A DNA stretch of 46,478 nt from JBNKLG01 sp050292235 (GCA_050292235.1 JBNKLG010000010.1:1-46478), one strand, 5' to 3'; positions 35,018-44,378 are shown, counted from the stretch's first letter. Translations and numbers: made by a program. Notes: generated by a model from the sequence alone, not told the origin.

Positions 35018-36291
35018 GCATCACCACCTTGCAGGGCCGGACCCTTGCTCTCGATCAGTGTGCAGATGACGCGGTCGATGATGGCCATGCCCTCACGCAG
35101 GATCTCTTCCTCAATGGTCAGGGCGGGGAGGAATTTCACCACGTTGTCATCGGCTCCGGCCAATTCGATCACCAGCTTCTCTTCAAACGCGCCCCTGGAG
35201 ACCTCGCTGGCAAAGCCGGTACGAGAGAAATCCAGCCCCCAGACCATGCCGCGACCACGCAGTTCGATGTCCAATTGACTGTATTTGGCGACGATCTTGC
35301 CCAGCTCCTCGGCCATGATCTGGCCCTTGCGTTTGATCTCTTCGGAAAAGTCGTCGGTATCCCAATAGGCCAGCGCTTCAGTAGCGGCGACAAAGGCCAG
35401 GTTATTTCCGCGGAAAGTGCCGGTGTGTTCGCCTGGTTGCCACTGGTCCAGTTCGGGGCGCATCAGCAGAATGGCCATGGGCAAACCGCCGCCGATGGAT
35501 TTGGAGATGCAAACCATGTCCGGGGTGATGGCTGCCTCCTCAAAGCTGAAGAAGGTACCGGTGCGGCCATTGCCCATTTGAATGTCATCAACGATCAGCA
35601 GGATGTCATATTCGTGGCAGAGGTCGGCCAGTTGGCGCAGCCACTCCGGACTGGCGACATTGATGCCCCCTTCTCCCTGTACGGTCTCTACAATGATGGC
35701 CGCAGGCAGGTCAATGCCGCTGGAGTTGTCCTCCAGAAACTTGCGCAGGTAATCGATGGTGTTGACATCGGCGCCCAAATAGCCGTCAAAAGGGACCGAG
35801 TCGGCATTGTTGCGGGCGCCATAGGATTCGTCGCGATAAAATCCGTTGCCAGTGACCGCCAGTGCGCCCATCGTCAGGCCGTGGTAGCCATTGGTGAAGG
35901 CAATGATGTTGGAGCGACGCTTGACCATCCGGGCCAGTTTGAGGGCGGTTTCCACGGCATTGGTGCCGGTGGGACCGGTGAACTGGATTTTGTAATTGAG
36001 ATGGCGGGGCGCCAGGATGGTATCACGCAGCTTTTGCAGAAACTGTTTTTTGGCTACGGTGGCCTTATCCAGGGCATGAACAATGCCGTCCCGCTCCAGA
36101 TATTGGATCATTGCCTGGGAGAGGCGGGGGTTGTTGTGGCCGTAATTCAGCGTGCCCGCGCCAGCAAAGAAATCGATGTATTGGGTGCCCTGTTCGTCGT
36201 AGAGGTAGGAGCCTTTGGCAATGTCAAACACGGTGGGAAAGGCGCGGACATAACCGCGGACTTCAGATTCCATTTCTTCAAAAATACGCAT
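35014..36291 (-). CDS. ectB: Diaminobutyrate-2-oxoglutarate transaminase
   Basis: PLP-dependent class III aminotransferase, 425 residues, which converts aspartate semialdehyde and glutamate to L-2,4-diaminobutyrate, the first committed step of ectoine synthesis. The family start MRIFEEMESEVRGYVRAFP is characteristic of EctB. The cofactor aspartate is in LLIVDDIQMGNGRTG and the Schiff-base lysine is K264 in ISKSIGGGLP. It follows ectA by 12 bases and overlaps ectC by four. No irregularity seen. Confidence 0.97.
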   Translation of the reverse strand: MRIFEEMESEVRGYVRAFPTVFDIAKGSYLYDEQGTQYIDFFAGAGTLNYGHNNPRLSQAMIQYLERDGIVHALDKATVAKKQFLQKLRDTILAPRHLNYKIQFTGPTGTNAVETALKLARMVKRRSNIIAFTNGYHGLTMGALAVTGNGFYRDESYGARNNADSVPFDGYLGADVNTIDYLRKFLEDNSSGIDLPAAIIVETVQGEGGINVASPEWLRQLADLCHEYDILLIVDDIQMGNGRTGTFFSFEEAAITPDMVCISKSIGGGLPMAILLMRPELDQWQPGEHTGTFRGNNLAFVAATEALAYWDTDDFSEEIKRKGQIMAEELGKIVAKYSQLDIELRGRGMVWGLDFSRTGFASEVSRGAFEEKLVIELAGADDNVVKFLPALTIEEEILREGMAIIDRVICTLIESKGPALQGGDA

Positions 36292-36303
36292 AAAAACTCC
36301 TGA

Positions 36304-36816
36304 TTACAAAGGGGGTGAGGTTGGGGGCAGAGGGCCGAGACGTAGCAAGGGTTCGGCTTCATGGCCGGCATCAGGGGGGAAGTGGGTTTCGGTATAGTGG
36401 GGTTGCTCGTGGAGGTTGGCGCCCAGGTCCCTGGCCAGGGACTGAAAGAGGGCGCGAGAGGCGGTATTGGATGGGCTGATGGTGAGTTCAATCCAACAAA
36501 TATCGCGGCAGCTATCCTGTGCCAGCAGGGTGTCCAGCAGCGCTCTGGCAATGCCTTGGCCACGGGCACTGGGCAAGACGCCCACCTGCCACACAAAAAG
36601 GCTGTCTGGGCGATTAGGTGGTCGATAGGCGGTGACAAAGCCCAACAGCTCCTCTTCCCGTTCCGCCAAAATGCAGGTCTCGGAAAAGTGATCGCACAGT
36701 AGTAGGTAGAGGTAGCAGGAATTTACATCCAGGGTGCCTGCGGTCTGTACCAATGCATGGAGTTTGTGTCCATCCGACAGGGTAGGTTGACGGTAGCAGA
36801 TGGGACTCCGGTTCAT
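36304..36816 (-). CDS. ectA: L-2,4-diaminobutyrate acetyltransferase
   Basis: GNAT-fold enzyme of 170 residues that acetylates diaminobutyrate at the gamma-nitrogen, the second step of ectoine synthesis. Family landmarks are RQPTLSDGHKLHALVQ near the start, LDVNSCYLYLLLCDHF, and the acetyl-CoA loop VLPSARGQGIARALL. The ATG overlaps the ectR stop by four bases, so translation is probably coupled to the regulator. Confidence 0.96.
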   Translation of the reverse strand: MNRSPICYRQPTLSDGHKLHALVQTAGTLDVNSCYLYLLLCDHFSETCILAEREEELLGFVTAYRPPNRPDSLFVWQVGVLPSARGQGIARALLDTLLAQDSCRDICWIELTISPSNTASRALFQSLARDLGANLHEQPHYTETHFPPDAGHEAEPLLRLGPLPPTSPPL

Positions 36817-37373
36817 GCGGCAGTCTCAGAGGATGGTTTGGTTGGGGGTTTGATGCCGTCAGGTGCGGCGGTGAGGGAGCCGCCAGCCAGTACCGGTGCC
36901 GCATCCAGGCCGCTGGCATCCATCATCGTGGCAACCCGCTGCAAAGAAGAGAGCAGCAGGCTTTGTTCCCAATTTTCCAGCTGCTGAAAACGCTGCACAA
37001 AGCGGTCTTGCAGCAAGGGGATGCTGTCAGCCATCAGGGCGTGAGCAGTGTTGGTTGCCTGCACATGAACCTGGCGCCGGTCTTTGGCGGAGCGGTGACG
37101 TTGCACCAATCCACGCATCTCCAGTCGATTGATGACATCTGTGACGGTGGCCGGGCTGAGATTGATCTCTTTGGCCAGTTGGCCCAGGGTGGGTTCCTGG
37201 GCGCGCAGAATGGCCCGCAGAATCAGGGCCTGGGGGCCGGTCAGTTTATGGCTTTGCATCAGATGGCGGGAGTGCAGGCCTACCGCACGCATGATTTGTC
37301 TCAGGCTGATCAATACCTGGTCAACAAGGGGGTCGGATTTGGTGCTCATGAGGGGGGTTGCCGCTTCATTCAA
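36813..37373 (-). CDS. ectR: MarR-type ectoine operon regulator EctR
   Basis: MarR-family repressor of 186 residues (or 178 if the ATG at 37349 is used). The winged helix includes PTLGQLAKEINLSPATVTDVINRLEMRGLVQRHRSAKDRRQVHVQATN, with the wing DRR motif. In methylotrophs and some halophiles EctR represses ectABC, usually from a separate or divergent gene; here it is the first gene of the same operon and overlaps ectA by four bases. A strong promoter at 37379-37407 would start transcription at about 37372, almost on the first ATG. Either the message is leaderless or translation begins at 37349. Confidence 0.93.
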   Translation of the reverse strand: MNEAATPLMSTKSDPLVDQVLISLRQIMRAVGLHSRHLMQSHKLTGPQALILRAILRAQEPTLGQLAKEINLSPATVTDVINRLEMRGLVQRHRSAKDRRQVHVQATNTAHALMADSIPLLQDRFVQRFQQLENWEQSLLLSSLQRVATMMDASGLDAAPVLAGGSLTAAPDGIKPPTKPSSETAA

Positions 37374-37378
37374 GATAA

Positions 37379-37407
37379 ATTGTATCGTATGCGAAATAAT
37401 TTGTGAA
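37379..37407 (-). promoter_or_regulatory. Sigma-70 promoter and candidate operator of the ect operon
   Basis: On the minus strand TTCACA (37402-37407) and TACAAT (37379-37384) are separated by exactly 17 bases, each one mismatch from consensus. The spacer contains the near-palindrome TCGCATACGA (37385-37394), a plausible EctR site that would block polymerase. Confidence 0.65.
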
Positions 37408-37752
37408 CCATATTTGCCTGATGGCGGCTTGGGTGTTGATTATATTTAATTGTTTTTTTTAATGATTTTCGTAAGGTCTGCTGTCGGATAATAATTTTAT
37501 TCTTCGAATATATTTCGACTAAGAAATATTTGGGGCGGCTTCGGGACTGGGGGGCTGGGTCAGCAGCAGTTTTGATGCGAGTGGTTCTGTGCATGTCGAT
37601 CAGGCTGGTTTTGTCTTCGATATACCCTGATCAAAACCTTAAGCGGCGATTCTGGTGTAAGCTTTTAAAATGTATAAATAAGGAGTTGGCCAGGGAGAGG
37701 GGGCTGGTATTGGAAAATAAGGCGATTTCCTTCTCGTGGGAGGGGAAGGCTC
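37408..37752. other. AT-rich divergent region upstream of the FIST gene
   Basis: No real gene seen. A short + strand frame starting at 37530 runs into the FIST gene in another frame and lacks any family pattern. A T8 run and several A/T tracts are present around 37440-37530. The FIST promoter should be here but I cannot point to it. Confidence 0.4.
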
Positions 37753-38859
37753 ATGTTTTTAGCATTCCAGAATGCAAAACAGGTGGCGAATGAGCTGGCT
37801 GATTCGCCGCGTTCTAAAACGAATTGGCTGCTGTGTGTCGCGGATAGACACGCCACCGAGATGGCGGCATTACTGGATGCGTGTCGAGAAAAAGGACTGG
37901 TTGTTTGTGGTGGCATTTTTCCCGGGCTCATCCATGGGGGCGAGGGTCTGGAACATGGGATCATTGCTTTTCCCCTGCCTTCGGGCAGTCGGATTGCGCT
38001 AGCCAGTCTGGGAGAGGGGGGCATCCGGTGGGAGAAGCCGCTGCCCGAAAATGCCAGGGGCGATTTTTCCAGTTCGATCATCATCGTGGATTGCCTGGCA
38101 CCTAACATCGACTTGCTGCTCGATGACATGTATGACCGCTATAGTAATCGAATGCACCACATGGGAGCCGGTGCCGGTTATCACGATCTTCAACCGTCTC
38201 CGACTGTTTTTACGGCGGAGGGAATCCACGAAAAAGCAGGGTTGGTGGTGATATTGCCAGCCCGCATGACCTCAAATGTCCGCCATGGCTGGGAGCGGGT
38301 TGCGGGCCCTTTTATTGTTTCGCGTTCCAAAGGGAATCGTATTCAGGAGTTGAACTGGGAGCCGGCCGGGCGTTTTTACCGTACCCAGGTAGGGTTGCAG
38401 AATCCGGTTTATCGTGACAAACCAGTGTTCCCGGATCTCAGTTCTGCTTACCCCCTATGCATTGCCAAGGAGGGTAGCGAGGATATTATTCGTGACCCTT
38501 TTCAAATCACCGAATTCGATGAGGTGGTGACCTTCTCTGATGTGGCAGAAAACTCTGTGGTCTATCTGGCCCACGGTGATCAGGACTCGCTCATCAGGGC
38601 GGCTACCCGGGCGGTTAGAGAATGTTATGTCCCTGCGGAGGTCGAGTTCTGTTTTATCTCTGACTGTTATTCCCGTGCCACCATGTTGGGTGGCGACTTT
38701 AGTCGAGAGCTGGAAAGTGCCCGCAAAACCTTGGCCGAGGTTTCCGATGTCGAACCCGAAGGGGTCCAGGCCTTGGGTGAGATTGCGGCTAACGGCACCG
38801 GCAAACTGGAGTATTTCAATAAAACCTTCGTGATTGGTTTGGTGCACGCCAGTCAATGA
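37753..38859 (+). CDS. FIST-domain sensor protein
   Basis: Soluble 368-residue protein with FIST_N (about 20-200) and FIST_C (about 215-350) regions. Recognisable parts include VVCGGIFPGLIHGGEG, MHHMGAGAGYHDL, YPLCIAKEG and the closing EFCFISDCYSRATMLGGDF. FIST proteins are thought to bind small ligands and to feed signalling enzymes. GGGAGGGGAAGG precedes the ATG at 37753. The stop overlaps the next gene's start by four bases (ATGA), so this protein and the GGDEF/EAL protein are made together; I infer that it is the input subunit. The ligand is unknown. Confidence 0.92.
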   Translation: MFLAFQNAKQVANELADSPRSKTNWLLCVADRHATEMAALLDACREKGLVVCGGIFPGLIHGGEGLEHGIIAFPLPSGSRIALASLGEGGIRWEKPLPENARGDFSSSIIIVDCLAPNIDLLLDDMYDRYSNRMHHMGAGAGYHDLQPSPTVFTAEGIHEKAGLVVILPARMTSNVRHGWERVAGPFIVSRSKGNRIQELNWEPAGRFYRTQVGLQNPVYRDKPVFPDLSSAYPLCIAKEGSEDIIRDPFQITEFDEVVTFSDVAENSVVYLAHGDQDSLIRAATRAVRECYVPAEVEFCFISDCYSRATMLGGDFSRELESARKTLAEVSDVEPEGVQALGEIAANGTGKLEYFNKTFVIGLVHASQ

Positions 38860-41800
38860 GTCAAGCCATCGAAGATCTGTTTCTGCTTTATGAACTGTCC
38901 CTGAATCTTGGGCAGTCACTCGATTATCGTGTGGCTACCAAGCGATTTCTAAAGTCACTGCTGTCGCGCCGCAACTTAACGGCGGCTTCGGTATGGTGGA
39001 TGAAAAGAGGTTTGGAAACAGCCACCTTTCAGGCAGGAGGGGCCTCATTAGTTCTGCTTGAAGCGATACCGAGTGGACAATTTCAAAAAATCCGGTTGCC
39101 CCTATCCCACGCCCTCTGGAGGCTGTCCCGTTTTGGTGAGGCGCAAGCTTTCTCGGACGAAACCCCTGAATTTTCCCAGTTGGTGCCTCATGCGTTGACC
39201 AGCGCCTCTGTTGCCTGCGCGATTTTCCCTTTGGGAGAGGAGGGGGTGCTGTTATTGGAGTCCGCTGCCAGGGATCAGTTTAGTCCGCGCTTTTTGGGGC
39301 AGCTCAGGGCGGTTGTCAATAACCTGGCCACCAGTATTCGTGGCGGACAGGCTCACGCACTGCTGATCGATCGTACTGATGAGTTGAGACTGGAGAGAGA
39401 TCGAAATCGCAGTTATTTGGAGACCGTTGAGGCCATCATGGTGGCTTTAAATCGGCAGGGACGGATCACCATGATCAATCGTAAAGGATGCGAACTGCTT
39501 GGCTATCAGGAACAAGAACTGCTGGATCAGCCCTGGTTTGAGCGTTGCCATGAGCAACCGGAAGGGTTGGGCGAACTTTATCCAATTTTTTTGGCCATCA
39601 TGGAAGGTCGGCGCAGGGGCGCGGAATATATGGAGAGCAGCATTCTTACCCGTAGCGGAGAGCAGCGACTCATTGCCTGGCATAACGCCTATCTCCATGA
39701 CGGGGAGGGCCAAATGGTTGGTATCCTGGCTGCAGGCGAGGATATCAGCCAGCGCAGGGCTATTGAACTGGCGTTGCGGGCCAGTGAGCAGCGTTTTGAT
39801 TTGGCTTTGCGTGCTGCCAATGACGGTCTTTGGGATTGGAACATGCTGACCCATGAGGTCTATTTTTCGCCGCGTTGGAAATCCATGCTGGGGTATGCCG
39901 ATCACGAACTGGAGAATGCTTTTTCCACCTGGGAACGTTTGATAGATGATCAGGGCAGGGCGAAGACGATGGCTTTGATCGAGGATTGTATTCAAGGCAA
40001 GTCCGATGGCTTTTCACTTGAGTTTCGAATGCGCCATAAGGATGGCCATTGGATCGATGTTTTATCGCGATCGGCGGTGGTTAGGAATGAGAAGGGCGAG
40101 GCTGCTCGAATGGTGGGTACCCACGTGGATATTTCTGAGCGCAAGGCGGCAGAGATCCACATCCGGGAAAAAGAGTCGCTTCTCCTGTCTATCCTGGACT
40201 CTACGGCTGATGGCATCGTGGTGAGCGATTCCGACGGTGTCATCCTCTCCGCCAACAGGCGTTTTCAGTCACTATGGAATATCCCGGATGAGCTTATGCA
40301 TTCCCGGGATGATCATCTGGCATTTGTCGCTGATCAATTGGAAGACCCTCAGGAATTTATTGCTGGGGTGAGGCGCATATATGGTAGCGACGATATCTTC
40401 ACCGATAAAATCAGGTTTAAGGATGGCCGAGTCTACGAGCGCTTCACCGTACCACTGAGCCTCTCTTCCGGCGTAGGACGAGTCTGGTCATTTCGGGATA
40501 TCACAGAGAATGACCAACTGATGTCAGCTCTGAATTATGAAAAAGGGTTTTTGAAGACCCTGGTTCATAGTTTGCCGGATCTGATTTGGCTGAAGGATCA
40601 CGATGGCGTTTATCTGGCCTGTAATACCAGATTTGAGGATTTTTTCGGCACCGAGGAGAAAAATATTATTGGCAAGACCGATTACGATTTTGTCGATCAG
40701 GAGCTGGCCGATTTTTTTCGATATCACGATAAAAGAGCTATGGACAAAGGCGCTCCTTCGGTCAATGAGGAGTGGATAACCTTTGCTACCGATGGGCGTA
40801 GAGCCTTATTGGAAACCACTAAAATGCCTATGCAGGATGCCCAGGGGGAAAAGGTCATCGGTATTCTGGGTATCGGACATGACATCACCAAGCGTAAACA
40901 GGCTGAAGAGCAGTTGCAGCAGGCGGCCAGCGTATTTGAGCATGCCAACGAAGGCATCATGATTACGGATGCAAAGGGCACCATTCTGGATGTCAATGCG
41001 GCTTTTACCCTTATGACGGGCTACTCCAAAGCGGAGGTGGTAGGCCGGAATCCGCGCATACTGAATTCGGGTCAGCATGAGGCCAGTTTTTATGCAGAGA
41101 TGTGGGCGGTATTGCTGCGCGAAGGAAACTGGACTGGCGAGGTCTGGAATCGACGCAAAAACGGTGAAATTTATCCTGAGTTGCTCACGATCAGTACCGT
41201 GCGAACGCCAGGGGGCAAGGTTCAGCGATATGTGGCCCTGTTTTCGGATATCAGTGCGCAAAAGGCCCACCAACGCCAACTGGAGCACATCGCTCACCAT
41301 GATGCCCTGACGGGATTGCCGAATCGGGTTCTGCTGGCGGATCGTCTGAGGCAGTCGTTGGCAACCGCTGCTCGGCGTGGCGAAAAAATTGCCTTGGCTT
41401 ATCTCGATCTGGATGGATTCAAAGAGGTGAATGACCGTTTCGGTCATGATGCGGGGGATCGCCTGTTGGAGGTGCTCGCAGAGCGCATGAAAAAGATTCT
41501 TCGAGAGACAGATACCCTGGCTCGTTTGGGTGGTGATGAATTTGTGGCGGTGTTGGTGGATTTGGCCAATATCGACAGCACGCTACCCTGGTTGAAACGC
41601 CTGCTGAGCACCGTTGCCGAACCTGTGCATGATGAAATGGGTATGCTTCAGGTTTCTGCCAGCCTTGGGGTGAGTTTTTACCCCCAGGAGGACCCTGTCG
41701 ATGCAGATCAGTTATTGCGTCAGGCGGATCAGGCCATGTATCAGGCAAAGCTGAGCGGCAAGAATCGTTATCACCTATTCGATTCTGCTCAGGATCGGGA

Positions 41801-42950
41801 TTTGCGGGGCCGTCATGAGCGTATTGAGCGTATCCGGGAGGCGCTGCTCAACAGGGAATTCAGGCTGTATTATCAGCCAAAGATCAGTTTGCGTTCTGGT
41901 GAAGTGATTGGTGTTGAAGGTCTGATTCGCTGGCAGCATCCAAGAAAAGGGGTGTTGCTTCCGGGCAGTTTTCTGCCTTCGATTGATCAGCATCCTTTGA
42001 TGATCGAGGTGGGGGATTGGGTCATTGAGACGGCACTCGATCAGATTGCAGCCTGGCAAGGTATAGGGCTTAACTTGGCGGTGAGCATCAACATCGATGC
42101 CATACAACTCGATCAAGTTAATTTTATTGACAAGCTTCGTGCTGCCTTAGCGCGTTATCCGGATGTGCATCCGAGTCAGATCGAGCTGGAAATCCTTGAG
42201 ACCAGCGCATTGGAGGACATCATCGGTGTTTCTGAGATTCTTCGGGCAGGCCAGGAACTGGGGGTGAGTTTCTCCCTGGATGATTTTGGCACCGGCTACT
42301 CTTCACTGACTTATCTAAAACGCCTGCCTGTCCAAACGCTAAAAATTGACCAGAGCTTTGTACGGGACATGTTGGAGGACCCGGATGATATGGCGATTCT
42401 GGAGGGGACGCTCGGTCTGGCGGCGGCTTTTCGGCGTCAGGTGATTGCCGAGGGGGTGGAGACAGAGGCACAGGGCGAGATGCTGCTTCAACTGGGGTGT
42501 GAATATGTCCAGGGCTTTGCTATTGCAGCCCCCATGTCCGCCGACCATATGCCAGGATGGGTAGATCATTGGCGGTCACAAGAAAAGTGCTGGATAAATG
42601 GCGAGCGCCGAACCAAAGACCGGGTGTCACCGGATTTCAGGATTGTTGACCATCGAGACTGGATTCGAGAGTTGCGGCGGTTTCTGGAGAGTGAACAAAC
42701 GAACCTGCCCTTATTGAATAGCCAAAAATGCCCGTTTGGACACTGGCTAGAGGTGAATCACCGACTGGATGCGGCATCCAAGTCGGTCTATCAAACGATC
42801 GAAAATCTGCACGAGCAGGTGCATAACAAAGCCGTCGAATTGGTAGCCATAAAGGAACGGGGGCAGTCTGCGCTGGCACTAAAGCGGTTCGAAGAGATCG
42901 TTACGCTTCGTGATGAGCTGGTTGCTTTGTGCCAGCAGATCACTCAGTAA
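38856..42950 (+). CDS. GAF-PAS5-GGDEF-EAL-CZB c-di-GMP protein
   Basis: Cytoplasmic 1364-residue c-di-GMP enzyme without membrane helices. Order: GAF-like (about 1-170); five PAS modules centred near 200, 330, 460, 580 and 700; GGDEF intact (892-896) with inhibitory-site RETD upstream; EAL domain in which the motif reads EGL (1021-1023) but EILETS, DDFGTGYSS, LKIDQSF, AEGVETEAQ and VQGFAIAAP are kept. Then, unusually, a C-terminal chemoreceptor zinc-binding (CZB) domain. Its likely ligands are H1266, C1292 in KCPFGHW, H1319 and H1323; the 27- and 4-residue spacings match those I recall for E. coli DgcZ. So zinc may modulate it. It is translationally coupled to the FIST gene and its 3' end overlaps hprK by 11 bases. 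Confidence 0.95.
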   Translation: MSQAIEDLFLLYELSLNLGQSLDYRVATKRFLKSLLSRRNLTAASVWWMKRGLETATFQAGGASLVLLEAIPSGQFQKIRLPLSHALWRLSRFGEAQAFSDETPEFSQLVPHALTSASVACAIFPLGEEGVLLLESAARDQFSPRFLGQLRAVVNNLATSIRGGQAHALLIDRTDELRLERDRNRSYLETVEAIMVALNRQGRITMINRKGCELLGYQEQELLDQPWFERCHEQPEGLGELYPIFLAIMEGRRRGAEYMESSILTRSGEQRLIAWHNAYLHDGEGQMVGILAAGEDISQRRAIELALRASEQRFDLALRAANDGLWDWNMLTHEVYFSPRWKSMLGYADHELENAFSTWERLIDDQGRAKTMALIEDCIQGKSDGFSLEFRMRHKDGHWIDVLSRSAVVRNEKGEAARMVGTHVDISERKAAEIHIREKESLLLSILDSTADGIVVSDSDGVILSANRRFQSLWNIPDELMHSRDDHLAFVADQLEDPQEFIAGVRRIYGSDDIFTDKIRFKDGRVYERFTVPLSLSSGVGRVWSFRDITENDQLMSALNYEKGFLKTLVHSLPDLIWLKDHDGVYLACNTRFEDFFGTEEKNIIGKTDYDFVDQELADFFRYHDKRAMDKGAPSVNEEWITFATDGRRALLETTKMPMQDAQGEKVIGILGIGHDITKRKQAEEQLQQAASVFEHANEGIMITDAKGTILDVNAAFTLMTGYSKAEVVGRNPRILNSGQHEASFYAEMWAVLLREGNWTGEVWNRRKNGEIYPELLTISTVRTPGGKVQRYVALFSDISAQKAHQRQLEHIAHHDALTGLPNRVLLADRLRQSLATAARRGEKIALAYLDLDGFKEVNDRFGHDAGDRLLEVLAERMKKILRETDTLARLGGDEFVAVLVDLANIDSTLPWLKRLLSTVAEPVHDEMGMLQVSASLGVSFYPQEDPVDADQLLRQADQAMYQAKLSGKNRYHLFDSAQDRDLRGRHERIERIREALLNREFRLYYQPKISLRSGEVIGVEGLIRWQHPRKGVLLPGSFLPSIDQHPLMIEVGDWVIETALDQIAAWQGIGLNLAVSINIDAIQLDQVNFIDKLRAALARYPDVHPSQIELEILETSALEDIIGVSEILRAGQELGVSFSLDDFGTGYSSLTYLKRLPVQTLKIDQSFVRDMLEDPDDMAILEGTLGLAAAFRRQVIAEGVETEAQGEMLLQLGCEYVQGFAIAAPMSADHMPGWVDHWRSQEKCWINGERRTKDRVSPDFRIVDHRDWIRELRRFLESEQTNLPLLNSQKCPFGHWLEVNHRLDAASKSVYQTIENLHEQVHNKAVELVAIKERGQSALALKRFEEIVTLRDELVALCQQITQ

Positions 42951-43443
42951 CGGACTGGTTCTGCATGCTATCCGGGTGGCAAAGGTTTTGCTTCTGTATT
43001 TCAATCTCCACCATCAGCGCCAGTTGGCTGATGTCATGGCCAGCCAGATGCCATTGGGGCACGGCTATTCCCAAAACTGAGAGCTGATCACGTTTGCCGT
43101 TGAGTAGCTCATCACCACTGGTCAATGTCAGCTTCGGATCGAGGATCACCACCAAGCTCAAAGGGGCTTTGTCGGCCACGGCGGACGCACCATAGAAGCG
43201 ATGGAGGTCAAGAGTTCCCAGACCGGTGACCAGAAGTTTGCCCTGAAAGCCAGGTGGACAGTGGCCCAGGATGGATGCATTGCGGCGTTCGAAACGCGGG
43301 CCATCGTCGGCGACCAGCTGATGTCCTCTGTCGACCAAAGCCAGGGCCAGACTGCTTTTGCCCACCCCGGCTGAACCGCGAATCAGCACCCCCTGGCCAC
43401 AGAGGGAAACGAACGTACCCTGGAGCGATGGCAAGGTCTCCAT
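42940..43443 (-). CDS. Short HPr kinase/phosphorylase-like protein
   Basis: A 167-residue protein equivalent to the C-terminal catalytic half of HprK. Walker A is GSAGVGKSS (about 23-31), then HQLVADDGPRF and ILGHCPPGFQGKLLVTGLGTLDL, which matches the HPr kinase signature. The N-terminal domain of Gram-positive HprK is missing, as in many proteobacteria. Position directly downstream of ptsN (gap 15 bases) ties it to the nitrogen PTS, where it could phosphorylate NPr/HPr; the npr gene is not in the window. It is convergent with the GGDEF/EAL gene and overlaps it by 11 bases. The C-terminal tail (NQSVTE) is shorter than usual, so activity is inferred. Confidence 0.88.
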   Translation of the reverse strand: METLPSLQGTFVSLCGQGVLIRGSAGVGKSSLALALVDRGHQLVADDGPRFERRNASILGHCPPGFQGKLLVTGLGTLDLHRFYGASAVADKAPLSLVVILDPKLTLTSGDELLNGKRDQLSVLGIAVPQWHLAGHDISQLALMVEIEIQKQNLCHPDSMQNQSVTE

Positions 43444-43458
43444 GTGGAAACGAGAGGA

Positions 43459-43911
43459 TCAGAGACGATCGAGAAAGAGCGTCAATACTTCTGAGGGCTC
43501 TTCGGATTGACGCAAGGTGGTGCGGACGGCCTCTTCGCTGAACAGACGGGCCAGATTGGCCAGCAGTTGCAGGTGCTCCTGGGTGGCCTCTTCTGGTACC
43601 AGAAGCCCGAAAACCAGGTCGACTGGTGCATTGTCGATGGCGCTGAAATCCACGCCTTCGACCAGACGCAAAAAGGTACCCCGGGGTGCTTCCACCCCGG
43701 CCATGCGGGCATGGGGCAGGGCGATACCCTTGCCCATGCCGGTACTGCCCAGGCGCTCACGCTCCAGCAAATGGTCGAAGATGCGTTCCCGGGCACCGTC
43801 CGTCTCCTCCTGACAAAGAAGATCTGCAGCGGTTTCGAGAACGCGCTTTTTGCTGGCGGCCTCGATATCGAGGCCGACCCGGTCTAGGACAATCAAATCA
43901 GAGTTGAACAT
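43459..43911 (-). CDS. ptsN: PTS-Ntr enzyme IIA (PtsN)
   Basis: Regulatory EIIA of the nitrogen phosphotransferase system, 150 residues. The phosphorylated histidine is H67 in MGKGIALPHARM, followed by APRGTFLRLVEGVDFSAID. It does not transport sugar; in its relatives the phosphorylation state controls potassium uptake and other targets. Gene order rpoN-hpf-ptsN-hprK is the classical gammaproteobacterial arrangement. Start at 43911 is supported by its position 5 bases after the hpf stop. Confidence 0.97.
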   Translation of the reverse strand: MFNSDLIVLDRVGLDIEAASKKRVLETAADLLCQEETDGARERIFDHLLERERLGSTGMGKGIALPHARMAGVEAPRGTFLRLVEGVDFSAIDNAPVDLVFGLLVPEEATQEHLQLLANLARLFSEEAVRTTLRQSEEPSEVLTLFLDRL

Positions 43912-43916
43912 AACAT

Positions 43917-44228
43917 CTATTCAAGATGACGCGGTGTTCCGCGACGGCTTTGCAATTTTTCTTTGTGTTTGATCACCTGGCGATCGAGCTTGTCCACCAG
44001 GGTATCGATGGCTGCGTACATGTCCTCATGGGAGGAATCCGCGAAAATGTTAGCCCCATTGACATGAATGGTCGATTCTGCTCGCTGATGCTGGCGATCG
44101 ACCGAAAGGATCACTTGGACATCGATTACGTGATCGAAGTGCCTTCCGAGCCGCTCAAACTTACTATCCACATAGTTCCGCATGGAATCCGTTACATCGA
44201 CATGATGGCCACTAACGTTTATCTGCAT
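43917..44228 (-). CDS. hpf: Short ribosome hibernation promoting factor
   Basis: A 103-residue HPF/YfiA-family protein that binds the small ribosomal subunit in slow growth. It starts MQINVSGHHVDVTDSMRNYVDSKFERLGRHFDHVI and ends with DTLVDKLDRQVIKHKEKLQSRR, the family pattern. Only the N-terminal ribosome-binding domain is present, as in the short form. The ATG at 44228 has AAGGAG seven bases before it; the longer frame back to 44327 is not supported. Confidence 0.96.
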   Translation of the reverse strand: MQINVSGHHVDVTDSMRNYVDSKFERLGRHFDHVIDVQVILSVDRQHQRAESTIHVNGANIFADSSHEDMYAAIDTLVDKLDRQVIKHKEKLQSRRGTPRHLE

Positions 44229-44378
44229 AATTGACTCCTTGGTCGGATAGAACAAACCCGGATTCCGTTTCCCAACAGGATCCGGGCTGAGACAGGCCGC
44301 AAAGGCCGCCTCGGGAATGCCTCGCATCGCGGGGCAATGGGGGTAGGCCGATGAAATCAGAGACGTTACTCATGGGAT
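44229..44378. other. Spacer between rpoN and hpf
   Basis: A 150-base gap within the leftward cluster. CCCGGAT (44257-44263) and ATCCGGG (44280-44286) can form a 7-base stem about 30 bases before hpf. No U-tract. It may hold an internal hpf promoter or leader structure. Confidence 0.3.

Noticed and set aside
36813..37373. Possible link of the GbsR-type gene at 23476 to the ectoine operon
   Set aside because: The GACA/TGTC motif was not seen in the ect promoter, and EctR is the evident local regulator.
37530..37793. 87-residue + strand frame upstream of the FIST gene
   Set aside because: It overlaps the FIST start in another frame, has no family pattern, and the FIST gene has a far better ribosome site.
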